Below, one piece after another: positions 1-5,839 of a DNA stretch of 8,014 bases. Positions within the stretch are counted from its first letter, which is position 1. Every line of letters starts with the position of its first letter. Origin of the DNA: Pseudomonadota bacterium (lineage in GTDB: Bacteria > Pseudomonadota > Gammaproteobacteria > Burkholderiales > Thiobacillaceae). The stretch is from positions 1 through 8,014 of the forward strand of contig JAJZRT010000146.1 in assembly GCA_021802595.1 (NCBI GenBank), written 5' to 3'. Position numbers and translations under genes: made by a program. The notes below the pieces were generated by a model. That model ran no database searches. It was given only the letters and a program-made list of their open reading frames with translations, and was not told the DNA's origin.

Positions 1-171
1 CCATGCGCAGCCATAGCGCCCGAAATAGAGAAAGACCGGCTTGCCGCTCGCGCGCGCCGCCTTGAGGCCGGCGTCGAAGCCGACGAACGGATAGCCGGGC
101 GGCGGGTCGGCCAGCACCGCGGTGGTCCATAAAAAACAGCCTGCCGCCAGCATCATCCTGATCAGGTTCAC
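1..171 (-). CDS. Exported thioredoxin-fold protein (N-terminal part only)
   Basis: The gene runs off the left edge, so only the first 57 codons are visible. The start is GTG at 171-169, chosen because AAAGGAG lies 6 nt upstream; an in-frame ATG at 156-154 is an alternative with no better ribosome site. Residues 1-21 form a Sec-type signal peptide (MMLAAGCFLWTTAVLA then DP), so the protein is probably periplasmic. The mature part reads through GKPVFLYFGRYGCAW, which resembles the first beta strand and helix start of thioredoxin-like proteins, where the active-site CxxC follows. Only the first Cys (residue 55) is in the window, so a redox-active CxxC cannot be confirmed. An LAAGC lipobox-like string exists but lies too close to the N-terminus to be convincing. 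The gene diverges from mogA. Confidence 0.75.
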   Translation of the reverse strand, partial: MNLIRMMLAAGCFLWTTAVLADPPPGYPFVGFDAGLKAARASGKPVFLYFGRYGCAW

Positions 172-244
172 TTCGCGCTCCTTTGTCTGTGTTTTCTGCA
201 TTCTGATAAATTCGGCTACTCGTGCAACCCTCTTTTCTGACCAC
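172..244. promoter_or_regulatory. Divergent intergenic region between the thioredoxin-like gene and mogA
   Basis: This 73-bp gap must hold both promoters. For mogA, TTGTCT (183-188) and GATAAA (205-210) lie 16 bp apart and form a weak sigma-70-like pair, which would give a leader of about 28 nt. On the minus strand, TTGCAC (227-222) and CAGAAT (205-200), also 16 bp apart, are an equally weak pair. Neither matches the consensus well, and the two -10 candidates touch at one base. mogA has no clear Shine-Dalgarno sequence ahead of its ATG. Confidence 0.3.
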
Positions 245-799
245 ATGACTCACGAACCCGTCCGCATCGGCCTCGTTTCGATCAGCGACCGCGCCAGCAG
301 CGGCGTCTACGAGGACAAGGGCCTGCCCGCGCTGGAGACCTGGTTCGGCGAGGTGCTGGCCAATCCTGCCGAATTCGTCAGCCGCCTGATCCCCGACGAG
401 CAGGCGTTGATCGAAGCCACGCTCATCGAACTGGCCGACGTCGAACAGTGCGCGCTCATCCTCACCACCGGCGGCACCGGCCCGGCGCCGCGCGACGTCA
501 CGCCGGAGGCGACACTGGCGGTGGCGCACAAGCTGCTGCCCGGCTTCGGCGAGGCGATGCGTGCGGTGTCGCTGAAGTATGTGCCGACCGCGATCCTGTC
601 GCGCCAGGTCGGGGTGACGCGCGGCGCCAGCCTGATCCTCAACCTGCCGGGACAGCCCAAGGCGATCAAGGAAACACTCGACGGCATCTTCGCCGCCGTG
701 CCCTACTGCATCGACCTCATCGGTGGCCCCTACCTCGAAGCACGTCCGGATACGATCGCGGTGTTCCGCCCCAAATCCGCGCAGCGTCCCGCAGCATGA
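245..799 (+). CDS. mogA: Molybdopterin adenylyltransferase
   Basis: This 184-residue protein matches the MogA/MoaB-type molybdopterin-binding fold; E. coli MogA is about 195 residues. In molybdenum cofactor synthesis MogA adenylylates molybdopterin with ATP in the cytoplasm before molybdate insertion. Visible family motifs are IGLVSISDRAS near residues 8-18, TTGGTGPAPRDVTPEAT at 74-90 (nucleotide/pterin-binding loop), and NLPGQPKAIKE at 133-143. The start is placed at ATG 245 because the protein begins MTHEPVRIGLVSISDRA, as homologues do. The frame is open back to 122, but that part overlaps the divergent thioredoxin-like gene and has no family similarity. No good ribosome site is seen. The stop overlaps the next gene's start (ATGA, 796-799), so the two are co-transcribed. 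Confidence 0.95.
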   Translation: MTHEPVRIGLVSISDRASSGVYEDKGLPALETWFGEVLANPAEFVSRLIPDEQALIEATLIELADVEQCALILTTGGTGPAPRDVTPEATLAVAHKLLPGFGEAMRAVSLKYVPTAILSRQVGVTRGASLILNLPGQPKAIKETLDGIFAAVPYCIDLIGGPYLEARPDTIAVFRPKSAQRPAA

Positions 800-1530
800 A
801 TGCGGTCCTCGATGCCATGGCGCGCGCCCTGCGCGACCTCTTCAGCCTGCAGGTGCTGTGGGTCGCGATCTGGCCGCTGCTCGCGGCAGGGCTGCTGTGG
901 CTGGCGCTGGGCGTGACGTTCTGGGACACCTTCTCAAGCTGGATTGAACACGGGCTCGACGCCCTCGGCATCCGGGACTGGCTGACCGATATCGAGCCGG
1001 TGTGGATCGCCCACGGCATCCAGGCCTTGCTGCAGATCATGCTGTATCCGCTGCTGGTGGTGCTGACTGCGCTCGTCTTCACCGCGCTGTTCGCCATGCC
1101 GGCACTGATTCGCCTGGTGGCCGCGCGCGATTACCCGCAGCTCAGGCGCGAGCGCGGCGGTGGCCTCGCCGGCAATCTGTGGAATGCGGCGATCGCCATC
1201 GTGCTGTTCCTGGCGTTGTGGGTGGTCACGCTGCCGCTGTGGCTGATCGGCGCCGGCGTGATCGTGTCCTTCGTGGCCGTCGCTTATTTGAACCAGCGCC
1301 TGTTCCGCTACGACGCGATTGCCGAACACGCCAGCGCGGCCGAAATGGCGACGCTGTTCAGGAGCGAACGCGGCGGCTGGTGGGGACTGGGGCTGTTGAC
1401 CGGGCTGGTGCAGTTCGTCCCCCTGCTGAACCTGCTGGGGCCGGCATTCGCCGCACTGGCGTTCATTCATTACGGCCTCGGGCGCCTGAACCAGCGACGT
1501 TCCCCTGCTTGCACGAATAAAACGCAATGA
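796..1530 (+). CDS. EI24-domain (CysZ-like) integral membrane protein
   Basis: The 244-residue protein is very hydrophobic and resembles the EI24 family, whose best-known bacterial member is CysZ, a sulfate permease. Hydrophobic segments lie near residues 20-43, 75-106, 132-167 and 193-220, the second and third long enough to be helical pairs. Between them are the polar stretches RDYPQLRRERGGG and NQRLFRYDAIAEHA; the NxRLFRYDAxAEHAS pattern is what I associate with EI24 proteins in Proteobacteria. The start is ATG 796, overlapping the mogA stop by four bases; the frame is open further upstream only as a shadow of mogA. There is no Shine-Dalgarno sequence, so translational coupling is likely. 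Sulfate transport is family-level knowledge and is not proven here. Many betaproteobacterial EI24 proteins have no assigned substrate. Confidence 0.8.
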   Translation: MNAVLDAMARALRDLFSLQVLWVAIWPLLAAGLLWLALGVTFWDTFSSWIEHGLDALGIRDWLTDIEPVWIAHGIQALLQIMLYPLLVVLTALVFTALFAMPALIRLVAARDYPQLRRERGGGLAGNLWNAAIAIVLFLALWVVTLPLWLIGAGVIVSFVAVAYLNQRLFRYDAIAEHASAAEMATLFRSERGGWWGLGLLTGLVQFVPLLNLLGPAFAALAFIHYGLGRLNQRRSPACTNKTQ

Positions 1531-1572
1531 GGCGGCCCTTCGCGTTCCAGGGAGCGGAACCCTTCAATCCGC

Positions 1573-3048
1573 TCAGTGTGCCAGCCCGTATTTTTTAAGT
1601 TTGCGATACAGGGTGCGCTCGGAAATACCCAGCTTGTCAGCCACGATCCGGCGATTACCGAACTGTTCCAGGAGCTCCTGGATACTCGCTTCTTCGATCC
1701 GTGCCAGGTTGTGATCCAACCCCCCTTCCGTCTCCCGGACAGCCCTGGGCAGCCTGTCCGTGTTGCGGCGGGACTGCTTCGCGGTGACCGTCTGCGCAGG
1801 CGCACCGGGCCGGTCGGTGCTGCGCCGACCATATCGGGTGATCGAGGGCACCTCCTGCTGAGAATTCGCCTGCACGGCAGCCAGCTCGCCCTGGGTGCAA
1901 TTGCAACCGGGCAAATGCTCGAAGCTGATTTCACACGGGTGAATCACGCCATGCTTGCATCGTGTGGATGCCTTGATCAAGACACTGCGCAGTTCACGAA
2001 TATTGCCCGGATAGTCGTGTGCCACCAGTTTTTCCAGCGCACCCTGGGTAAGCCGGTACACGACGCCAGTTTCCTTGGTGATATGGCTGAGCACCAGTTG
2101 TGCAATGGCCGGGATGTCACCCCGGCGTTCACGCAGTGAAGGAATCACGACCTTGAAACCGGCGATGCGATAGAACAGATCCTGACGGAAAGTTCCCTCC
2201 CGCACCATTTGCGCAAGGTCGCGATTAGTGGCGGCCACCACGCGCACATCGCATTTATGGGTGGTTTCCGATCCCAGGCGACGGTATTCGCCGCTATCCA
2301 GCACACGCAGCAACTTGCCTTGCATGGACAGCGGCAGATCGCCGATCTCGTCCATGAACAGGGTGCCTTTGTCAGCCAGTTCGAACAGACCGCGCTTGGC
2401 GCGCTGACCACCGGTAAACGCGCCCTTCTCGTATCCGAACAACTCGCTTTCGCACAGGCTTTCCGGAATGGCCGCGCAATTGAGTTCCACATAGGGTTTG
2501 CTCGCGCGCGCCGAGTGTTCATGCAGGAAACGGGCGCCAAGCTCCTTCCCCACGCCGCTTTCTCCGTACAACCAGATGGCGGCACGGGTTTTGGCGGCCA
2601 TCGACAGTTCCTCGAAGAAACGCAGGAAGGCGGGGCTCTTGCCCGCCATGCGCATTTCCTCGCAGTTGATATCGAGCCGCGGCGCCAGCCGATGAATCGA
2701 TTCCATCAAATACATCTGGCCGCCAGCGTCGTGCAGCGGATGCGCGCGGATACGGACGTGATCGGGACGATTCTGGAAATCGTAATGGGTATGCAGCACC
2801 TCGCACGGGCCGGCGGTGGCGAAAACCTCCTGATGCGGGCATTGCTCACCGTTCTGGTGACAGGGCACCCGGGAACGGTGCGATACCTCGTGGCATGACT
2901 TGCCGACAATCTGATCCTGCGGAACACCGTACGAATCGCAATAGGCCTTGTTGGCCGCGACAATTTTGTAGTCGCGGTCCACCAGCACCGTGGGATTGTC
3001 CCGCGTCTCCAGCAGCGAATACAGCGGAATGACGATTCTTCTGTCCAC
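1573..3048 (-). CDS. Sigma-54-dependent activator: PAS, AAA+ and Fis-type HTH domains
   Basis: The 491-residue protein is a bacterial enhancer-binding protein that would remodel sigma-54 RNA polymerase using ATP. The order is a PAS domain (about 15-115), an AAA+ domain (about 135-365), a linker, and a Fis-type HTH (about 450-489, [20 protein letters not shown]). The AAA+ domain shows Walker A GESGVGKE (162-169), Walker [10 protein letters not shown] (230-238), arginine-finger region FRQDLFYRI (287-295) and YPGNIREL (346-353). The sigma-54 contact loop reads GAFTGG (209-214) instead of GAFTGA. There is no receiver domain, so the signal is probably sensed directly. Cysteines cluster in the PAS domain (C52, C63, C70, C82) and after the AAA+ domain (C364, C372, C382, C384). 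The start is GTG at 3048-3046, fixed by GGAGGAGGG just upstream. It diverges from the PEP-CTERM operon, its likely target. Confidence 0.93.
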   Translation of the reverse strand: MDRRIVIPLYSLLETRDNPTVLVDRDYKIVAANKAYCDSYGVPQDQIVGKSCHEVSHRSRVPCHQNGEQCPHQEVFATAGPCEVLHTHYDFQNRPDHVRIRAHPLHDAGGQMYLMESIHRLAPRLDINCEEMRMAGKSPAFLRFFEELSMAAKTRAAIWLYGESGVGKELGARFLHEHSARASKPYVELNCAAIPESLCESELFGYEKGAFTGGQRAKRGLFELADKGTLFMDEIGDLPLSMQGKLLRVLDSGEYRRLGSETTHKCDVRVVAATNRDLAQMVREGTFRQDLFYRIAGFKVVIPSLRERRGDIPAIAQLVLSHITKETGVVYRLTQGALEKLVAHDYPGNIRELRSVLIKASTRCKHGVIHPCEISFEHLPGCNCTQGELAAVQANSQQEVPSITRYGRRSTDRPGAPAQTVTAKQSRRNTDRLPRAVRETEGGLDHNLARIEEASIQELLEQFGNRRIVADKLGISERTLYRKLKKYGLAH

Positions 3049-3100
3049 CTTACCCTCCTCCAGCCCCGTTTGTAGTTGGTTTGGCCTGGTCTACCGTGCC

Positions 3101-3113
3101 TGACAAATCGTCA
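3101..3113. promoter_or_regulatory. Candidate activator-binding palindrome 1
   Basis: TGAC-AAATC-GTCA, with arms extending to CTGAC/GTCAG at 3100-3114. Its centre is about -175 from the predicted sigma-54 start site. It shares the GAC-N5-GTCA layout with sites 2 and 3. Assignment to the adjacent activator is inferred from position and symmetry. Confidence 0.5.
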
Positions 3114-3146
3114 GCAACAGCCTTGCGTCATTTTGTCGCACCCGCT

Positions 3147-3159
3147 TGACAACATGTCA
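3147..3159. promoter_or_regulatory. Candidate activator-binding palindrome 2
   Basis: TGACA-ACA-TGTCA has perfect 5-bp arms and is the most symmetrical of the three related sites. Its centre is about -129 from the predicted sigma-54 start site, within the usual range for upstream activator sites. Binding by the neighbouring Fis-type HTH protein is inferred. Confidence 0.55.
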
Positions 3160-3178
3160 GGTCGGACGGCGATGGGGA

Positions 3179-3191
3179 AGACACAGTGTCA
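3179..3191. promoter_or_regulatory. Candidate activator-binding palindrome 3
   Basis: AGACACAGTGTCA contains the perfect dyad GACAC-A-GTGTC (3180-3190) and keeps the GAC-N5-GTCA layout of sites 1 and 2, with A for T at the first base. Its centre is about -97 from the predicted start site. Centre-to-centre distances are 46 bp (sites 1-2) and 32 bp (sites 2-3). Confidence 0.5.
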
Positions 3192-3255
3192 GGGTTCTCC
3201 CGAAAAAGTCAACATCGATGCCCAAAACCCGCTTCCTGCCCGACGCAATGGCAAA

Positions 3256-3271
3256 TGGCACGTCTGTTGCT
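3256..3271 (+). promoter_or_regulatory. Sigma-54 (RpoN) promoter of the PEP-CTERM operon
   Basis: TGGCACGTCTGTTGCT matches the sigma-54 consensus TGGCACG-N4-TTGCW at every fixed position, with the invariant GG (3257-3258) and GC (3269-3270) at the required spacing. The expected start site is near 3282, which gives a leader of about 123 nt to the ATG at 3405. A divergent sigma-54 activator gene and upstream palindromes support it. Sigma-54 control of PEP-CTERM genes is known in floc-forming Zoogloea, which makes the assignment more plausible. Confidence 0.88.
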
Positions 3272-3285
3272 GTAGCTGCTACAGC
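3269..3285. promoter_or_regulatory. Perfect 17-bp dyad over the -12 element and start site
   Basis: GCTGTAGC and GCTACAGC are perfect 8-bp inverted arms around a single T. The left arm begins with the invariant GC of the sigma-54 -12 element, and the right arm covers the predicted start site (about 3282). Because half lies upstream of +1 it would not form a complete RNA hairpin. A protein operator, probably repressive, is the simpler reading but is not proven. Confidence 0.5.
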
Positions 3286-3286
3286 C

Positions 3287-3311
3287 CTGCCGGATACCGG
3301 ACCGATGGGCT
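3287..3311 (+). repeat. Leader copy of a 25/26-bp imperfect direct repeat
   Basis: This stretch, just inside the predicted leader of the first operon gene, aligns with 5786-5811 at 22 of 26 columns (three mismatches, one gap). The shared core is CGGATA(A)CCGGACC followed by GGCT. Its role is unknown. It may be a duplicated leader element or a protein/RNA-binding site. Confidence 0.45.
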
Positions 3312-3404
3312 GAGGCACAGGGCCAGAAATTCCGGTCGAAACCCCACAAGAAGAATGGCCCAACCGCAACAGAATGCTTTCAACCACAAGGAGGAGCACT
3401 ACAC

Positions 3405-4028
3405 ATGAATCATTCGATGAAGCGCCTGAACACACTATTGCTGGCAGCAGGTTTGTCGGTTGTCGGGATCAACGCCCACGCTCACGGCGTAGCTGAAACC
3501 GAGAACAACAATACTTTTGCCACGGCCAATGCGGGCCCCCAGGGTACGCATGAAATACACGGTGACATCTCGCCCGTCCAGGACGTCGACATCTGGAGTT
3601 TCGGCCTGGCCTCGGGCACGACCTTCTCTGTCAACAGCCTGGTGATGTATTCCACATACAGCGGCGTGTTCGACATCAACCTGGTGCTGTTCAACTCCGC
3701 CGGACAATCCGTTGCGTCCAACAACGGCAACCTGAATCCCGGCGTGAACGACCTGTTCAGCTACAACGTCGACACTTCAGGCACCTATTACCTGACGGTC
3801 TCCGCGTACCAGAACACGCCGATGGACGCTTTCGGCAACAACCTTGGCGACGCCAACGGCTACTGGTATGGCGCCACCACCCTCGACCACTGGTCCAATA
3901 GCGCGTTCGGCTCCGGCCACTACGGCCTGCAAATCACCGCCGTACCCGAAGCGGACACCTACGCCATGATGCTCGCCGGCCTGGGCCTGGTGGGCTGGTC
4001 CGCCCGCCACCGGTCACGCCGCGCCTGA
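3405..4028 (+). CDS. PEP-CTERM protein with PPC-like beta domain
   Basis: A 207-residue exported protein. Residues 1-26 form a signal peptide ending in AHA, so the mature protein would begin HGVAETENNN. Residues about 31-178 resemble the bacterial pre-peptidase C-terminal (PPC/DVUA0089-like) beta-sandwich: ETENNNTFATANA at the start, GDISPVQDVDIWSFGL at 53-68, then LVLFNSAGQSVASNN and GTYYLTVSAY. The C-terminus (VPEADTYAMMLAGLGL at 180-195, then RHRSRRA) is a PEP-CTERM sorting signal, cleaved by an exosortase in the inner membrane before release or attachment at the surface. The exosortase must be encoded elsewhere. The start is ATG 3405, nine bases after AGGAGG; ATG 3417 is a less well placed alternative. 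It is the first gene of a sigma-54 operon. Its substrate or partner is unknown. Confidence 0.88.
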   Translation: MNHSMKRLNTLLLAAGLSVVGINAHAHGVAETENNNTFATANAGPQGTHEIHGDISPVQDVDIWSFGLASGTTFSVNSLVMYSTYSGVFDINLVLFNSAGQSVASNNGNLNPGVNDLFSYNVDTSGTYYLTVSAYQNTPMDAFGNNLGDANGYWYGATTLDHWSNSAFGSGHYGLQITAVPEADTYAMMLAGLGLVGWSARHRSRRA

Positions 4029-4055
4029 CCGTATTCCTTCAATCCCGATACCCAC

Positions 4056-4073
4056 CCGCGACAAGAATCGCGG
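4056..4073 (+). other. Intercistronic hairpin between first and second operon genes
   Basis: CCGCGA and TCGCGG form a perfect 6-bp stem around the 6-nt loop CAAGAA, followed by only three T residues. This is too weak for a convincing terminator, but it could cause partial termination or act with the stronger hairpin directly downstream. Confidence 0.45.
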
Positions 4074-4075
4074 TT

Positions 4076-4097
4076 TGCGAGGACAGGCGTCCTCGCA
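4076..4097 (+). other. Strong intercistronic hairpin before the propeller gene
   Basis: TGCGAGGAC and GTCCTCGCA form a perfect 9-bp stem closed by the 4-nt loop AGGC, ending 9 bases before the AGAGGAG ribosome site of the next gene. There is no T run after it, so an mRNA-stabilising or processing role is more likely than termination. The hairpin at 5771-5792 has the same stem and loop lengths but another sequence. Confidence 0.6.
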
Positions 4098-4122
4098 CAT
4101 GAATCAAGAGGAGATTTGAGCA

Positions 4123-5757
4123 ATGAGCACAATGAATCTGAAACTGGTCGCCGCAGCCGCCATGATGCTGACTGCAACCGCGTCCTCCGCAGTCGGTTAC
4201 GAAGTCTGGATGTCCGACCAAACCAACAGCCAGGGTATCGACGCAGTCAACCCGAACGGCACCGATGGCGCATTCCTGCGCATCTGGAAGGGTTCCGACC
4301 TCGACACCAACCCCACGGCAGCCCCCCATGTTGCGCTGGATGTGGCCGCGCTGTTTCCCAATGCGCTGGCAAGTACGGGAACCAGGACCAAGCAACTGCA
4401 CGGCATGATTCCGTCGCCCAACCATAACTACATGGTCCTGTCCTTCGTGGCGTCCGGGCATATCGGGTTGGTGGATGCGCGCACCCGGCAGGCCGTGGCG
4501 CTATGGCGCAGCACCGGAACGATCAATGGCAACAAGGACGGCGCCGGCAATACCATTGCCGGCTCGACCGCCAGCGGGCGCCAGAATCACCTGACCCTGT
4601 GGAGCCCAGACGGCAAGCACCTCATCGTTGCGAACCAGAACGGAAAACTGCTGGAACGGATCGACGTAACATGGGATAGCGCAGGCAACATCACCTCTGC
4701 GGTGCTCGACAAGGCTGCCACGCTCGACGTGGCAGGCGACCTGACCAGCCGCCTTGCCGCCGGCCAGAATGCCGTGGCGGATGCCAGCCTGCCGCTCGGC
4801 ACCGTAAGCGGCAGCTACGACACATCGCAGACCGCACTCACCCCTGCCGGCCAGCACAAGCAGAATGCCACAACCCGCCCCAACAATGCGGTGATCTGCG
4901 GCGGCATGGCTGCCGACGGCCGGACCACGTTCGTGACGCTGGCCGGAGGCGGTCTGTTCGCGGTGGACTTCACCGCCACGCCGATGCGTATCGTGGCCGA
5001 ATGGGACAAGTCCAACATCAGCCCGGCCGGCTGCGGCGCAGCCGAGGTTGCCGGTTCGACCTGGATCAATGCCGGCGTGTATGCGGCCAACGTGGCATCC
5101 TTCGCCATGTACAAGCTGCCGACCAACTGGCCCGCCGCGCCTGCGTACTACCCGCCCAACGTTCCCAAACCCAAGGTGATTTTCCAGGACCCGGCGCATG
5201 GCACCACCGTTGCGCCGACCAATGCCATCCAGGGCAACAACCGCGACGCGCATGGCTTCATCTGGAACTCGACCCGTTCCTACATTCACCAGTTTGACCG
5301 GGTGAAAAACAATGTGGAAGTGTTCCAGCTCGCCACCGGCGCGCGCAACACCTACGACCTGACCACGGTGGACGGTTCGGTGGGCGGTGCACCCGCATCG
5401 GTATGCGGCACCACGGCTGGCGCAAATTACGATTCCGCCAATCCCACGACGCAGGTGCCCGACGGCCATCCGAACGCGGTGTCGGTCTCGAACGATCCTT
5501 CCCCGGATCTGCTGGACCTTTCCCCGGACGGCAGCCGCATCTTCGTCAGCACGCGCGGACCCAAGCCGCTTTCCGTCAGCCATGCAGCGGCAGGCAGCTG
5601 CCCGGGGCTGGGGATCGTGACGCTGTCGGCCGACGGCAAGAAGGGCGTGCTGACTTCGGTGATCCCGACCACCTGGCTGAATTTCCCGGGGACGACGAAC
5701 ATCTCCGACCCGCATGCCGTGATCGTCCGCATGAAGGATGACACCGACATGTATTGA
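4123..5757 (+). CDS. Secreted beta-propeller (YVTN/WD40-like) protein
   Basis: A 544-residue exported protein of unknown function. Residues 1-25 are a signal peptide (AAAAMMLTATASSAVG, then YEVWMSD). The rest reads as a beta-propeller: repeated turns such as SPDGKHLIVAN (161-171), AADGRTTFVTL (263-273) and LSPDGSRIFVST (466-477), each a typical blade strand after a polar turn. Histidines recur before these strands (H93, H156, H377, H449, H531). Four cysteines (259, 304, 428, 493) could form two disulfides in the periplasm or outside the cell. There is no PEP-CTERM tail, unlike both neighbours. The start is ATG 4123, nine bases after AGAGGAG; ATG 4132 is possible. It is probably co-transcribed with the flanking PEP-CTERM genes. 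It could be a scaffold, a lactonase-like enzyme or a metal-binding oxidoreductase; the sequence does not decide. Confidence 0.8.
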   Translation: MSTMNLKLVAAAAMMLTATASSAVGYEVWMSDQTNSQGIDAVNPNGTDGAFLRIWKGSDLDTNPTAAPHVALDVAALFPNALASTGTRTKQLHGMIPSPNHNYMVLSFVASGHIGLVDARTRQAVALWRSTGTINGNKDGAGNTIAGSTASGRQNHLTLWSPDGKHLIVANQNGKLLERIDVTWDSAGNITSAVLDKAATLDVAGDLTSRLAAGQNAVADASLPLGTVSGSYDTSQTALTPAGQHKQNATTRPNNAVICGGMAADGRTTFVTLAGGGLFAVDFTATPMRIVAEWDKSNISPAGCGAAEVAGSTWINAGVYAANVASFAMYKLPTNWPAAPAYYPPNVPKPKVIFQDPAHGTTVAPTNAIQGNNRDAHGFIWNSTRSYIHQFDRVKNNVEVFQLATGARNTYDLTTVDGSVGGAPASVCGTTAGANYDSANPTTQVPDGHPNAVSVSNDPSPDLLDLSPDGSRIFVSTRGPKPLSVSHAAAGSCPGLGIVTLSADGKKGVLTSVIPTTWLNFPGTTNISDPHAVIVRMKDDTDMY

Positions 5758-5770
5758 TCCGTGCGTCGTT

Positions 5771-5792
5771 CCGCCAGCCTGCCGGCTGGCGG
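5771..5792 (+). other. Strong intercistronic hairpin before the third operon gene
   Basis: CCGCCAGCC and GGCTGGCGG form a perfect 9-bp GC-rich stem with the 4-nt loop TGCC, starting 13 bases after the propeller gene's stop. No T run follows, so it is unlikely to be a full intrinsic terminator. It may protect the upstream mRNA or lower expression of the third gene. Its right arm overlaps the repeat at 5786-5811. Confidence 0.6.
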
Positions 5793-5811
5793 ATAACCGG
5801 ACCAATCGGCT
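5786..5811 (+). repeat. Second copy of the imperfect direct repeat
   Basis: It aligns with 3287-3311 in the operon leader at 22 of 26 columns. It lies between the hairpin and the start of the third gene, so both copies occupy untranslated sequence ahead of a PEP-CTERM gene. I saw no equally good copy before the propeller gene. Confidence 0.45.
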
Positions 5812-5839
5812 ATCCAATCATCGAGACGGGAATACCCTC

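Larger units (their letters stand above)
3049..3404. promoter_or_regulatory. Divergent regulatory region of the activator gene and PEP-CTERM operon
   Basis: This 356-bp region has no convincing gene. From left to right it holds the activator's ribosome site (GGAGGAGGG on the minus strand, about 3052-3060), three related palindromes (3101-3191), a 64-bp spacer, a sigma-54 promoter (3256-3271) overlapped by a 17-bp dyad (3269-3285), a predicted 123-nt leader, and the ribosome site AGGAGG (3390-3395) nine bases before the next ATG. I saw no clear sigma-70 promoter for the activator. The leftmost palindrome lies about 55 bp from the activator's GTG, so autoregulation is possible. I found no clear IHF consensus in the spacer. 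Confidence 0.7.

Noticed and set aside
122..244. Upstream extension of the mogA frame (41 extra codons)
   Set aside because: It overlaps the divergent thioredoxin-like gene start, has no ribosome site and no family similarity; MogA proteins begin as the ATG 245 product does.
448..795. Upstream extension of the EI24 frame inside mogA
   Set aside because: An Arg/Ala/Gly/His-rich shadow translation of mogA; the hydrophobic protein starts sensibly at ATG 796.
1544..1560. GTTCC/GGAAC inverted repeat between the EI24 and activator genes as a terminator
   Set aside because: Only a 5-bp stem and no T run on either strand; too weak to annotate.
2209..2898. Long plus-strand frame opposite the activator gene
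   Set aside because: Lies wholly within a well-supported AAA+ gene; its translation shows no domain and is typical antisense shadow in GC-rich DNA.
3124..3140. TGCG/CGCA inverted repeat as a fourth activator site
   Set aside because: The 4-bp arms do not fit the GAC-N5-GTCA layout of the other three sites.
3192..3255. IHF site between the palindromes and the sigma-54 promoter
   Set aside because: Expected for such promoters, but no stretch on either strand matched the consensus WATCAR-N4-TTR.
4501..5817. 438-codon minus-strand frame opposite the propeller gene
   Set aside because: Long only because of GC-rich codon structure; the translation is Arg/Gly/His-rich with no domain, whereas the plus strand has a signal peptide and blade repeats.
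5738..5839. Earlier start for the third operon gene
   Set aside because: It would begin inside the propeller gene and translate the hairpin; ATG 5840 gives a normal signal peptide.
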